A program made the position numbers and the translations under genes. This document shows positions 1 to 7,518 of a stretch of 64,000 nt of DNA, piece by piece (the stretch's first letter is position 1; each line of letters starts with the position of its first letter). The notes beneath the pieces are model-generated. The model was not told the origin of the DNA, made no database searches, and saw nothing but the letters and a program-made list of their open reading frames with translations. Source of the stretch: Glycomyces algeriensis (lineage in GTDB: Bacteria; Actinomycetota; Actinomycetes; Mycobacteriales; Micromonosporaceae); NCBI RefSeq assembly GCF_027622855.1, contig NZ_JAPZVR010000008.1, positions 121,437 through 185,436 on the forward strand, given 5' to 3'.

Positions 1-637
1 CCGCGACCTGGACGCGGGACTCGGCCAGGACGATGAGGTGGTCGCAGACGCGTTCGACGTCCCCGATGAGGTGCGAGGAGAGGATCACGGAGACCTCGAG
101 TTCGGCGACGAACTCCATGAGGTTCTGCAGGAACGCGCGGCGCGCGAGGGGGTCGAGGGCGGCGACCGGCTCGTCGAAGATGAGCAGCCGGGGCCGTTTC
201 GCGGCGGCGATGGTGAGCGCGAGCTGGGCCTTCTGGCCGCCGGAGAGGCGACCGGCCTTCTTCGCGGGGTCGAGGCCGAGCCGTGCGATGCGGTCGCGGG
301 CGAAGGCGTCGTCCCAGGTGGGGTTGAGGTGCTCCCCCAGGCTCAGGTGGTCGGCGACGGACAGGCCCGCGTAGACCGGGGTGTCCTGTGCGACGAAGCC
401 GACGTCGGCGAGTTGGGCGCTGTCGGCGGCCGGGGTGCGGCCGAGGACCTCGATGCGGCCGCTGGTGGGCCGGATGAGCCCGGATGCGAGGGCCAGGAGC
501 GTGGACTTACCGGCGCCGTTGGGGCCGACGAGGCCGACGATGCGGCCGGCGGGGATGTCGAGGGTGGCTTCGGCGAGCGCGGTGTGCTTGCCGTAGCGCT
601 TCGTGAGTGCGGTGGTGCTCAGGACTGGGGTGCTCAT
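1..637 (-). CDS. ABC transporter ATP-binding protein, C-terminus off the window
   Basis: Nucleotide-binding subunit of an ABC transporter, truncated by the window start (about 212 residues visible). Read on the minus strand it shows Walker A (GPNGAGKST), the signature LSGGQKAQ, Walker B (LLIFDEP) and the H-loop (ILSSH), so it should be a working ATPase. Its ATG overlaps the stop of the upstream GntR gene (ATGA), so the two are translationally coupled. The pairing of a short GntR protein with an ABC ATPase is the YtrA-type arrangement known for envelope-stress or peptide-antibiotic transporters. The permease is presumably beyond the left edge. The substrate cannot be inferred. Confidence 0.9.
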   Translation of the reverse strand, partial: MSTPVLSTTALTKRYGKHTALAEATLDIPAGRIVGLVGPNGAGKSTLLALASGLIRPTSGRIEVLGRTPAADSAQLADVGFVAQDTPVYAGLSVADHLSLGEHLNPTWDDAFARDRIARLGLDPAKKAGRLSGGQKAQLALTIAAAKRPRLLIFDEPVAALDPLARRAFLQNLMEFVAELEVSVILSSHLIGDVERVCDHLIVLAESRVQVA

Positions 638-1023
638 GGGGTCACCTGTGGTGCCTTTCTGATGGTGGTGTCGAAGAGGGCTTTGATGGCGGCGTCGTCG
701 AGTCCGGCGGCGCGGGCGGTGGTGATCCACTGGTGGAGTGCGGTGCCGAGTTCGGCGTGGGCGTCGAGGCTGGCGTCGGCGAGGGTCGCGGTGACGAAGG
801 TGCCGCGTCCGGGCTGGGGTGCGACGAGGCCTTGGCGTTCGAGTTCGCGGTAGGCCTTGAGGACGGTGTTGGGGTTGATGGCGATCTTGGCGACGACTTG
901 CTTGACCGTGGGCAGCTGGTCCCCCACGTCGAGCATGCCCAGTCGGAGGGCTTGCTGGACCTGCTGGACGAGTTGCATGTACGGGGCCACGCCGGAGCGG
1001 GGTTCGAGGTGGAAGTCGATCAC
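634..1023 (-). CDS. GntR family transcriptional regulator, YtrA subfamily
   Basis: A 129-aa DNA-binding regulator with an N-terminal winged helix (motif PTVKQVVAKIAINPNTVLKAYRELE, given here only by its key segment NPNTVLKAYRELE) and only a short C-terminal tail, the size and shape of the YtrA subfamily, not of FCD or UTRA GntR proteins. Start is GTG at 1023. Its stop overlaps the start of the ABC ATPase gene, so it very likely represses its own ABC operon. The AT-rich dyad-like stretch just upstream (1033-1066) is the natural operator. The effector is unknown; YtrA homologues respond to cell-envelope antibiotics. Confidence 0.9.
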   Translation of the reverse strand: MIDFHLEPRSGVAPYMQLVQQVQQALRLGMLDVGDQLPTVKQVVAKIAINPNTVLKAYRELERQGLVAPQPGRGTFVTATLADASLDAHAELGTALHQWITTARAAGLDDAAIKALFDTTIRKAPQVTP

Positions 1024-1032
1024 GAAGTTTCT

Positions 1033-1066
1033 CTATTTCACTAGGATGTTAGCACTATAGAACTAT
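1033..1066 (-). promoter_or_regulatory. Probable promoter/operator of the YtrA-type operon
   Basis: An island of about 35 bp of low GC directly upstream of the GntR start. On the minus strand it has two related elements, CTATAGTGCTA and CCTAGTGAAATAG, sharing TAGTG. Its position, composition and repeated core suit an autoregulatory operator overlapping the promoter. Inference only. Confidence 0.45.
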
Positions 1067-1114
1067 GGGGGTGCCCGCGTCAATCGCGGGGTCCCGCTAC
1101 TCCCCTGCCGGGGC

Positions 1115-1339
1115 CTATCGTCCCTGGTTGCGGGGGTGCTGCCGGGCTTGGCGCTCGTTGCCGAACTTGTAGGCGCCGGTCCAGCGGGCCATCACGAGCT
1201 GCTCGTCCCCTGCGGCGATCTCGTCGAGGAACGTCGCCGCGCGGTGGCCGCGGAGGGTCGCGGCCGCACGTCCGCGGTGCGTGATGACGATGGTGCCGTC
1301 ACTGCGCTGCGTCCAGCTGAATCCCGAAGGCGCGCTCAC
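1115..1339 (-). CDS. Small conserved-looking hypothetical protein
   Basis: A 74-aa reading frame starting with GTG at 1339, which overlaps the stop of the rhomboid gene in a GTGA arrangement, a strong sign of translational coupling. The product begins VSAPSGFSW, contains a DGTIVITHRGR segment and a basic tail, and has no signal peptide, membrane segment or cysteine. I do not recognise the family. Coupling to a rhomboid protease suggests co-expression, but nothing shows a functional link. The coding evidence is the overlap plus normal codon bias. Confidence 0.6.
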   Translation of the reverse strand: MSAPSGFSWTQRSDGTIVITHRGRAAATLRGHRAATFLDEIAAGDEQLVMARWTGAYKFGNERQARQHPRNQGR

Positions 1340-1956
1340 GCGACGGGGCTCGCCGCGCTCCGGGCGGCCTTCGCGGCCTTGGCGGCTTTCGCGGTGGCGA
1401 AGGCCGCGAGGATCCCGCCGATGAACCCGAACAGGTGCGCCTGCCAGGACACGTGCGGGTGCGAGGGCAGGATGCCCCAGATCAGCGACCCGTAGACGAT
1501 CACGATGAGGACGCTGATGAGGATGTCGGCGATGCTGCGGATGAAGACGCCGCGCGCGATCAGGTAGCCGAAGAGCCCGAAGGCGACCCCCGAGGCGCCC
1601 ACGGTCACGCTCCACGCGGGCGAGAGCAGCCACACGCCGAGCCCGGAGACGACCAGCGAGCAGGCCAGCGCGATCCACATGCCGCGCCAGTCGCGGAGTG
1701 CGGCGATGGTGCCCATGACGGCGAGGGGGATGGTGTTGGAGATGAGGTGGGGGGCGCCGGCGTGGAGGAGGGGTGCGGCGGGGATGCCGGGGAAGAGTCC
1801 TTCGGTGCTGCGGGGGTGGATGCCGAAGTTGGTGAGGTGGGCGGGCAGGACGATGTCGATGATGAGGATGAGCCACATGAGGGCGATGAGGGTGCCCCAG
1901 AGGATGAGGGCGCGGCGGAGGGGGTGCATGCGGGTGGGTGCGGTGGGGTTGGCCAT
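1336..1956 (-). CDS. Rhomboid family intramembrane serine protease
   Basis: A 206-aa polytopic membrane protein with about six transmembrane helices. Rhomboid hallmarks are present: the HLISN helix (Asn of the oxyanion hole), the serine motif GASG (residues ~121-124) and the catalytic histidine in WQAHLFGFIGG near the C-terminus. It should cleave transmembrane segments of membrane proteins. The tail is an Ala/Lys-rich stretch (AKAAKAAKAAR). An AAGGAC ribosome-binding site precedes the ATG. The small downstream gene is coupled by GTGA overlap. Confidence 0.9.
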   Translation of the reverse strand: MANPTAPTRMHPLRRALILWGTLIALMWLILIIDIVLPAHLTNFGIHPRSTEGLFPGIPAAPLLHAGAPHLISNTIPLAVMGTIAALRDWRGMWIALACSLVVSGLGVWLLSPAWSVTVGASGVAFGLFGYLIARGVFIRSIADILISVLIVIVYGSLIWGILPSHPHVSWQAHLFGFIGGILAAFATAKAAKAAKAARSAASPVA

Positions 1957-2085
1957 CGTGGTCCTTGGTGAGGTGCAGTGGGGGTCGTCGTATTGAAGGG
2001 TAGTCGGTGGGGTGGCGTGTGCGGGGGTTCGCTCGGGTCGGGCGTGAGGGGGTGCGGGGTTGGGCGCGGGTGGTAGGTTCCCTCG

Positions 2086-2637
2086 GTGGCATTGAGCCTG
2101 CTGAGTCGAGTTTGGAAGCCGGTGGCCGCTGCGTGTGTGAGCGTGGGGCTGCTGGCCGGTTGCGGCGTGGATGACGGCGCCGCTGAGGAAGGGAATGCTG
2201 ACGTGGTGCAGATCAGTGACGGTGTCGAGGTGTCGGTTTCGGCCGAGATGGACTCGCGGCCGGTGGTGACGGTGCCGAGCGGTGAGGAGCCGCCGAAGGA
2301 GCTGTTCACGGCTGACGTGGTCGAGGGTTCGGGTGCTGAGGCGAAGGCCGGCGACTCGGTCTCGGTGCAGTACGCGGGGTTCAACTGGTCGAACGGCAAG
2401 GAGTTCGACGCGTCGTGGAACCGGGGGGCGCAGCCGTTCGCGGTGTCGCCGCTGGGTTCGGCGCCGGTGATCCAGGGCTGGAATGACGGCCTGTTGGGCG
2501 CGCAGGTCGGTGACCGGCGTCTGATCGTGATCCCGCCGGAGCTCGGTTACGGTGCGGCGGGTGCGGGTGGCGTGATCGGCCCGAACGAGACGCTCGTGTT
2601 CGTGGTGGACGTGGTGTCGATCAACGGCCGCTCCTAG
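2086..2637 (+). CDS. FKBP-type peptidyl-prolyl isomerase, lipoprotein
   Basis: A 183-aa secreted prolyl isomerase. The GTG start gives a short basic N-terminus, a hydrophobic stretch and a lipobox (LLAGC, Cys at ~27), so the protein should be lipid-anchored outside the membrane. The C-terminal ~95 residues are a standard FKBP fold: VQYAGFNWSNGKEFDASW, VIQGWNDGLLGAQVGDRRLIVIPPELGYG (cited in parts) and the final VFVVDVVSI strand. It accelerates cis-trans proline isomerisation during folding of exported proteins. It stands alone and ends at a strong bidirectional hairpin. Confidence 0.93.
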   Translation: MALSLLSRVWKPVAAACVSVGLLAGCGVDDGAAEEGNADVVQISDGVEVSVSAEMDSRPVVTVPSGEEPPKELFTADVVEGSGAEAKAGDSVSVQYAGFNWSNGKEFDASWNRGAQPFAVSPLGSAPVIQGWNDGLLGAQVGDRRLIVIPPELGYGAAGAGGVIGPNETLVFVVDVVSINGRS

Positions 2638-2653
2638 CGTCTGGAGAGTTTTT

Positions 2654-2687
2654 GAGGGGGTGCCGCGCTTGTGCGCGGCGCCCCCTC
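2654..2687. terminator. Bidirectional hairpin terminator
   Basis: A 15-bp stem (one G-T wobble) beginning GAGGGGGTGCC with a TTGT loop lies between the convergent FKBP and MoaD-like genes, and five T precede it. It can serve both genes. Confidence 0.8.
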
Positions 2688-2698
2688 GTGTCGTGTGC

Positions 2699-2980
2699 CT
2701 AGCCTCCGGCGATGGACGGGAGGATCTGGATGTCCTTGCCGTCGACGGGTGTGTCGAGGCCTTGGAGGCGGCGGCTTTCGTCGTCGCCGATGTAGATGTT
2801 GACGTAGCGGCGCAGTTTTCCGGCTTCGTCGCGCAGCCGGCGGCCGAGGCGGGGGTGGGCGGCGGCGATCTGGTCGAGGACGTCGGCGAGGGTGGCGCCC
2901 GGTGGGGCGTCGACGTCGAGGTGGCGGGCCCCGCCGCATTCGGAGGCGAGTGCGGCGGGGAGTTTCACGTCGATGGTCAC
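2699..2980 (-). CDS. MoaD/ThiS family ubiquitin-like protein
   Basis: A 93-aa beta-grasp protein with the C-terminal SIAGG, the di-glycine tail that in MoaD/ThiS proteins is adenylated and thiocarboxylated for sulfur transfer. The middle (TLADVLDQIAAAHP and YVNIYIGDDE) fits the family. Its GTG start overlaps the stop of the upstream propeller gene (GTGA). No molybdopterin or thiamine synthesis genes are nearby, so this is probably not housekeeping MoaD; the partner E1-like enzyme must be elsewhere. Confidence 0.85.
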   Translation of the reverse strand: MTIDVKLPAALASECGGARHLDVDAPPGATLADVLDQIAAAHPRLGRRLRDEAGKLRRYVNIYIGDDESRRLQGLDTPVDGKDIQILPSIAGG

Positions 2981-4116
2981 GGGGTCTCCATGGCGCGCAC
3001 GCAGAGGACGTCGGGCAGGTGGGCGGTGACGAGCTGCCACCGGCCGGTGTCGTCGGCGGCCCAGACGTCGCCGCAGCGGGTGCCGAAGTACCAGCCGGGG
3101 TCGGCGGCGCCGTCGGTGCAGGCGCCGTCGCGCATGACGGTGCCGAAGTAGGGCTCTTGGGGCAGGCCGGTGCCCCAGGCGTTCCAGGTGTCGCCGCCGT
3201 CGGTGGTGCGCCAGGCGCTGATCTGGTGGTCGGGCGGGGTGCGGTCCATGGATTCGCCGACGGGCCAGGCCATGACGGTGCCCGCCTGGGTGGGGTGGGC
3301 GACCATGGCGAATCCGAAGTTGGACGGCAGGTGCTGGGAGATGTTGGTCCAGCCGCCGTCGGGCCGGGTGGCGCGGTAGGCGGGGCCGTGGGACTGGGCG
3401 TAGAGCGTGCCGTCGGCGTCGCGGGTGACCTTGTGGATGCACTGGCCGGAGTCGGGTTCGGTGTCGGGGCCGTAGTCGACGCTGATGCCCTTGGTGATGC
3501 CGTTCCAGGTCTTGCCGTCGTCGGCGGTCTGGTAGATGCCGCCGGAGGAGATGGCGACGGTGAGGTGCTGGGGGTCGGCGGGGTCGGGGACGATCGTGTG
3601 GACGGCGGGTCCGCCGGCGCCGGAGGCCCAGGTGGTGTGCTCGGGGTGGTCCCAGAGGGCGCGGTTGAAGGTGAAGGTCTGGCCGCCGTCGTCGGAGGTC
3701 CAGAGGCTGGTGGGTTCGACGCCGGCCCAGACGCGCTGGCCGGGGCCGAAGGCGAGCTGCCAGATGCGTTTGACGGTGTTGGTCTGGTCGGTGTCGGGCT
3801 GGTCGATGCCGGCGGTGTCGGAGAAGTCGAGGGGCCGGTAGGGCAGGTCCTGGGGGAAGGCCATGGGGGCGTTCTCGGGTTCGGACCAGGTCTGGGCGTA
3901 GTCGTCGGAGCGCCAGATGGAGGGTCCGAAGAAGGTGGAGGCGCCGATGAGGATGCGGCCGGTGGCCGGGTCGCAGGCGGCGGCGTAGATCTCGGCGACG
4001 GCGGTGAAGCCGTCGTCGTCGAGTTGGTGGGGGCCCTTGAGATCCCAGGTGGTGCGGTCCGTGCTGTGGGCGGTGAACAGGCCCTTGCGGGTGCCGATGA
4101 GGACGAGGTAGGCCAT
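2977..4116 (-). CDS. BNR/sialidase-like beta-propeller protein
   Basis: A 379-aa protein composed of repeated Asp-box blades (for example SDDYAQTW, SDDGGQTF, TADDGKTW, TTDGGDTW), the pattern of BNR-repeat or VPS10-like propellers. No signal peptide or membrane helix is visible, and the catalytic residues of true sialidases cannot be recognised, so 'exo-alpha-sialidase' would be over-annotation. The ATG at 4116 follows a strong AAAGGAG. It is coupled to the downstream MoaD-like gene by a 4-bp overlap. The function of this two-gene pairing is not known to me. Confidence 0.85.
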   Translation of the reverse strand: MAYLVLIGTRKGLFTAHSTDRTTWDLKGPHQLDDDGFTAVAEIYAAACDPATGRILIGASTFFGPSIWRSDDYAQTWSEPENAPMAFPQDLPYRPLDFSDTAGIDQPDTDQTNTVKRIWQLAFGPGQRVWAGVEPTSLWTSDDGGQTFTFNRALWDHPEHTTWASGAGGPAVHTIVPDPADPQHLTVAISSGGIYQTADDGKTWNGITKGISVDYGPDTEPDSGQCIHKVTRDADGTLYAQSHGPAYRATRPDGGWTNISQHLPSNFGFAMVAHPTQAGTVMAWPVGESMDRTPPDHQISAWRTTDGGDTWNAWGTGLPQEPYFGTVMRDGACTDGAADPGWYFGTRCGDVWAADDTGRWQLVTAHLPDVLCVRAMETP

Positions 4117-4198
4117 GGCGGGCTCCTTTGCCGTGTCGTGGTGGCTACTCGTCCCCATCGTCGCGCCCGGGTGTGACGTTTTCAGGCGGTTGCGGGTT

Positions 4199-4717
4199 TC
4201 ACTCGCCCAGGAGTGTCGCGATGTGGGCGGTGACTTGGGCGGGGGTGCGGTGGGTGGTGTCGATGAGTTCGGTGGCGTCGCGCATCCAGGTGTCGAGTGC
4301 GGTCTCGTAGGCGGCGCGGTGGTCGAGGCGCCATCGGCGGGCGGTGGGTTCGTCGGTGTCGTGGTCGACACGGTGGCGGTGGGTCGCGGCGTCGGTGTGG
4401 AGGGTGAAGGCGCGCAGGGGGATTCCGGCTTTGGTGAAGCCGTCGGTGAGTTCGGTCCAGTATTCGTGCTGGAGGACGGTCTGCGGGATGACGAGGGTGC
4501 CGCCGGCGTATTCGAGGACTTGGCGGGCGGTCTCGATGGTGAGGCCGCGCCAGGGGTCGAGTTCTTTGAAGTCGGTGTGCGGTAGGTCGCCGATGATGCC
4601 GCGCAGGAGGTAGCCGATGTGCTCGGAGTCGAAGACGCGGGCGGGGAGCGCGTGTTTGAGGTGGTTCGCGGTCGTGGTCTTGCCGGCGCCGTAGGTGCCG
4701 TTGAGCCATACGATCAT
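4199..4717 (-). CDS. P-loop nucleoside kinase-like protein (TmrB-like)
   Basis: A 172-aa single-domain P-loop ATPase. Walker A lies at the very N-terminus (GTYGAGKTT, residues ~7-15), followed by an EHIGYLLRG segment. The layout resembles TmrB-type tunicamycin-resistance ATPases and small-molecule kinases such as shikimate or chloramphenicol kinases. The substrate is unknown. It is monocistronic by appearance, with no partner in the neighbourhood. Confidence 0.75.
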   Translation of the reverse strand: MIVWLNGTYGAGKTTTANHLKHALPARVFDSEHIGYLLRGIIGDLPHTDFKELDPWRGLTIETARQVLEYAGGTLVIPQTVLQHEYWTELTDGFTKAGIPLRAFTLHTDAATHRHRVDHDTDEPTARRWRLDHRAAYETALDTWMRDATELIDTTHRTPAQVTAHIATLLGE

Positions 4718-4836
4718 TCGGGGGAATCTAGCAGGAGCGGGCCTGTTCGTGCGGCGCCCTTTGTGTTACGTTGCGAACACCCCGGGCGCACTGCTGCGTC
4801 GACCCGCCCGTCTCGTGTCCCGTTAGGACGTTCCCT

Positions 4837-5541
4837 ATGCGCGCCTCCCGTCTGCTCCTGGTCCTCCCGCTCGTGCTGGCCGCCGGCTGCTCCGACCTGT
4901 CCGGCCTGGCCGACGACCCGTCGTCGAGCGTCCCTGCCGGGACCGGTTCTGAGGTCTCGAACGAGTTCAGCGACACCGCGCCGTTCACCGTCACCGTGGA
5001 TCCGGCGGGGTTGACCGCGGACATCGAGGCGCTCGAGGTCGCCGACGAGCGCGACGACGGCTACGACCGGTCCCTGTTCCCGCACTGGAAGGACGACGAC
5101 GGCAACGGCTGCGACGCCCGCGACGACGTCCTCGTGAAGCAGGACCGCTCCGGGGCCCTCACGGAAGGCGACTGCGACGCGGCCATGACCGGCGAGTGGG
5201 TGTCGATGTACGACGCGGAGACCGTGACCGCCTCCGGGGACATCGACATCGACCACTTCGTGCCGCTGAAGGAGGCCTGGGGCTCGGGCGCGGTCGACTG
5301 GACCACCGAGGACCGGCAGGCCTACGCGAACTGGCAGGAGAACAACTGGCACCTCATCGCTGTCACCGCCTCGTCCAACCGCTCCAAATCGGACCAGGAC
5401 CCGGCCGAGTGGATGCCCGAGGACGAGTCCGTGTGGTGCGCCTACATCTGGGCGTGGGTCGCGGTCAAGACCGAATGGAACCTGAGCGTCGACGCCGCCG
5501 AGCAGACCGCGCTCCTGGACTACACCGCCAGCGCCTGCTAG
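4837..5541 (+). CDS. Secreted HNH-family nuclease (DUF1524/GmrSD-C-like), lipoprotein
   Basis: A 234-aa exported protein. The ATG at 4837 is preferred because it is followed at once by a signal peptide with a lipobox (LAAGC). The catalytic region is an HNH/beta-beta-alpha-metal nuclease of the DUF1524 type: DIDIDHFVPLKEAW with the key His, then NWQENNWHLIAVTASSNRSKSDQDP (cited as separate motifs NWHLIAV and SNRSKSDQDP). These are commonly seen as extracellular actinomycete nucleases, presumably scavenging DNA. Convergent with the toxin-antitoxin pair. Confidence 0.9.
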   Translation: MRASRLLLVLPLVLAAGCSDLSGLADDPSSSVPAGTGSEVSNEFSDTAPFTVTVDPAGLTADIEALEVADERDDGYDRSLFPHWKDDDGNGCDARDDVLVKQDRSGALTEGDCDAAMTGEWVSMYDAETVTASGDIDIDHFVPLKEAWGSGAVDWTTEDRQAYANWQENNWHLIAVTASSNRSKSDQDPAEWMPEDESVWCAYIWAWVAVKTEWNLSVDAAEQTALLDYTASAC

Positions 5542-5588
5542 CCGAGTGCGGGCCAGGCGACGCCGAGCCGGTCGGCTCGGGCGTGTTC

Positions 5589-5614
5589 GGCGGCGGCCGC
5601 GACCGGCCGCCGCC
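5589..5614. terminator. GC-rich hairpin between convergent genes
   Basis: Perfect 11-bp stem (GGCGGCGGCCG) with a CGAC loop, followed by TTCC on the plus strand. It lies between the HNH nuclease and the MazF-like toxin gene. Confidence 0.7.
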
Positions 5615-5622
5615 TTCCGGGT

Positions 5623-5979
5623 CTACTGGTTGAGGTTGGGGCCGAGGTTCTCCCGCAGGGTGTCGAGGGCTTCGTCGATGCGCTGCAGGGTGTCGCCGAC
5701 GAGCATGCCGACGGGTTCGACGAGCCAGTCGCGGGGGATCATGCCGTGCGCGTGGATCTGGACCCAGCCGCTGATCGGATCGGCGTTGGAGCATTTGACG
5801 GCGAGGGGGCGGGGAACGCGCCGGATCGGCGCCGCCCATACCCGGCCGTCGGGCGGGTTCTGGTTCCAGTCGTCTCGGGAGATGAGCACGGCGACGGGCG
5901 GTTGGGACGTGCCGCCGGTGCCGGGTATCCGGGAGGTGTAGACCTCGCCGCGTCGGTATTCGTTGGGCTGCTGCGCCAC
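5623..5979 (-). CDS. MazF/PemK-like toxin of a type II toxin-antitoxin pair
   Basis: A 118-aa protein with the MazF-fold opening RRGEVYTSRI, the central VAVLISRDDWNQ strand and VWAAPIRRV, ending in a helix IDEALDTLREN. MazF/PemK proteins are mRNA interferases neutralised by a cognate antitoxin. The start is GTG at 5979 with AGGAG five bases upstream, and it lies 7 nt after the antitoxin stop, the usual antitoxin-first order. Sequence similarity is moderate, and I cannot identify the catalytic residues with certainty. Confidence 0.7.
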   Translation of the reverse strand: MAQQPNEYRRGEVYTSRIPGTGGTSQPPVAVLISRDDWNQNPPDGRVWAAPIRRVPRPLAVKCSNADPISGWVQIHAHGMIPRDWLVEPVGMLVGDTLQRIDEALDTLRENLGPNLNQ

Positions 5980-5986
5980 GCTGCTC

Positions 5987-6217
5987 CTATTCGGGTTCCT
6001 GCCAGAGTGCGGCCGTCGTGGTGTCGACCGCGTCGTACCAGCCGCTGAGCCCGCCGTCGTCGGCGGTGTCGGCGCGCAGTTGCGCCTGGAGCGCCGCTGC
6101 GCGGGCGGCCCGTGCGATGAACTCCGGGGTCGACAGTCCGGCGTTGGCGGCCGCGGTGTCGATGAGGTCCCGGTCGAACGGGTCGAACCGGACTGTGGTG
6201 CCGATTTTCGCTGACAT
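5987..6217 (-). CDS. Ribbon-helix-helix type antitoxin
   Basis: A 76-aa protein beginning KIGTTVRFDPFDRDLIDTAA (the strand then helix of CopG/MetJ proteins), with an acidic C-terminal tail that would wrap the toxin. It immediately precedes the MazF-like gene on the same strand. RHH antitoxins bind DNA as dimers, and the AT-rich promoter upstream with repeated ATGATGCG/CGCATCA elements is the expected autoregulatory site. Confidence 0.7.
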   Translation of the reverse strand: MSAKIGTTVRFDPFDRDLIDTAAANAGLSTPEFIARAARAAALQAQLRADTADDGGLSGWYDAVDTTTAALWQEPE

Positions 6218-6248
6218 GGGGCGTGCTCCTTCGCTGCGAGACCATTAC

Positions 6249-6278
6249 ATCATATGGCGCATCACTTCTGATTCGCAA
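6249..6278 (-). promoter_or_regulatory. Promoter of the toxin-antitoxin operon
   Basis: On the minus strand TTGCGA (6273-6278), an 18-bp spacer and TATGAT (6249-6254), a good housekeeping promoter. Inverted copies of GATGCG/CGCATC flank the -35 region (6258-6265 and 6291-6299), plausible binding sites for the RHH antitoxin. Confidence 0.6.
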
Positions 6279-6347
6279 CATGCTGCGTCTGATGATGCGT
6301 CGTAGGCGGGGGGTGAGCGGTGCTCGCACTGGCGTAGGTTGCCGTCC

Positions 6348-6848
6348 ATGGCTACTGAGATGTGGGAGGCGCGGGCCGACGCGCTGTGGGACCGGTTCGA
6401 CGACATGGACGAGGACGCGTTCGTCCAGGCGATGCTGGACCTCGCCGCCGAGTGCGACCCGGAGGACCCGGTCGCGCTGTTCGAGGTCGGCGGCGCCCAT
6501 GACTCGACCGGGCGCACCGCGACCGCGGTCGGCTACTACGAGCGGGCGGTCGCCGCCGGGCTCTCCGGGGTCCGCCGCAGGCGCGTGTCGATCCAGATGG
6601 CCTCCTCCCTGCGCGAGATCGGGCAGCCCGAACGGGCCCTGGAACTCATCGAGGAGGAGCAGGCCCGCGGGTCGGACGCGTACGACGGCGCGCTGGCCAT
6701 GTGCAGGGCGCTCACCCTCGCCAAGCTCGGCCGCGACCGCGAGGGCCTGTCGGTCGCCCTCATCGCGCTGGCCCCGCACCTCCCCCGCTACCAGCGGTCC
6801 ACCGTGGCGTACGCGCGCGGCCTGGTCGGCGAGGCGCCGGAGGGTTAG
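6348..6848 (+). CDS. Tetratricopeptide-repeat protein
   Basis: A 166-aa soluble protein made of TPR-like helical hairpins (DPVALFEVGGAHDSTGRTATAVGYYERAVAAG, cited as DSTGRTATAVGYYERA; QMASSLREIGQPERALELIEE). It matches the small actinobacterial TPR proteins that replace missing repeats in stand-alone form. The ATG at 6348 is preferred to a TTG three codons upstream. No catalytic domain. Probably a protein-interaction module with unknown partner. Confidence 0.8.
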   Translation: MATEMWEARADALWDRFDDMDEDAFVQAMLDLAAECDPEDPVALFEVGGAHDSTGRTATAVGYYERAVAAGLSGVRRRRVSIQMASSLREIGQPERALELIEEEQARGSDAYDGALAMCRALTLAKLGRDREGLSVALIALAPHLPRYQRSTVAYARGLVGEAPEG

Positions 6849-6916
6849 GGCCCGGCGCTGCCGTCGCTTCGGGCGAGCGGAGCCGCCGGGGCGCGGCGGG
6901 CGGTAGGTTCGACGGC

Positions 6917-7489
6917 GTGGATCCTCGATTGACCGTGGCCGAACTGGACCCGGACCGGTGGCCGGATTTCCTGGCGCTGGCCCGGCAGATGGGCGGCAAC
7001 CGGTCCTGCTACTGCATGTGGTGGCGCGAGGAGCGCGGTGAGCGCTTGCGCCGGCCGCGGGCGGAGGCGGCCCGCGAGGTGGTCGGCCAGGGGCCGCCGG
7101 GGTTGATCGCCTACGAGGGCGGCACGCCGGTGGGCTGGTGCGCCGTGGCGCCGCGCTCGGCGTATCCGCGGCTCAACACCGCTCGGGACACCCGGCCGTC
7201 GGCCGACGCCGGCGATCTGGACCGCGTATGGGTGGTGTCCTGCTTCTTCGTGCCCGAGGCGTGGCGGGGGCGCGGCGTGTCCCGGAGGCTGCTGGAGGCC
7301 GCCGTCGACTTCGCCTACCGCAGTGGCGCGACGGCGGTGGAGGGCGTGCCGATCGACCCCGCCGTGGTGGACCGCAGCCCGGGCGGCTCCTATACCGGGA
7401 CGCTGCCGATGTTTCTGGCCGCCGGGTTCGAGGAGGTCGCACGGCCGACCCCGAAGGCGCGGGTGACCGTGAGGCACCGTCGCGACTGA
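6917..7489 (+). CDS. GNAT family N-acetyltransferase
   Basis: A 190-aa acetyl-CoA-dependent transferase. The C-terminal half has the GNAT core: VVSCFFVPEAWRGRGVSRRLLEAAVDFA (acetyl-CoA pyrophosphate loop WRGRGVSRRLL), and a final strand VTVRHR. The N-terminal part carries CYCMWWREERGER, seen in a subgroup of GNATs. The GTG start at 6917 is chosen because it begins the homologous region. Substrate unknown. The next gene follows after 29 bp on the same strand. Confidence 0.85.
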   Translation: MDPRLTVAELDPDRWPDFLALARQMGGNRSCYCMWWREERGERLRRPRAEAAREVVGQGPPGLIAYEGGTPVGWCAVAPRSAYPRLNTARDTRPSADAGDLDRVWVVSCFFVPEAWRGRGVSRRLLEAAVDFAYRSGATAVEGVPIDPAVVDRSPGGSYTGTLPMFLAAGFEEVARPTPKARVTVRHRRD

Positions 7490-7518
7490 CCGGTGGGTGG
7501 GCTGGGAGGATCGGGGGC

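Noticed and set aside
2977..4116. Annotation as a true sialidase
   Set aside because: Asp-box blades are present, but the catalytic Arg triad, Tyr and Glu cannot be recognised.
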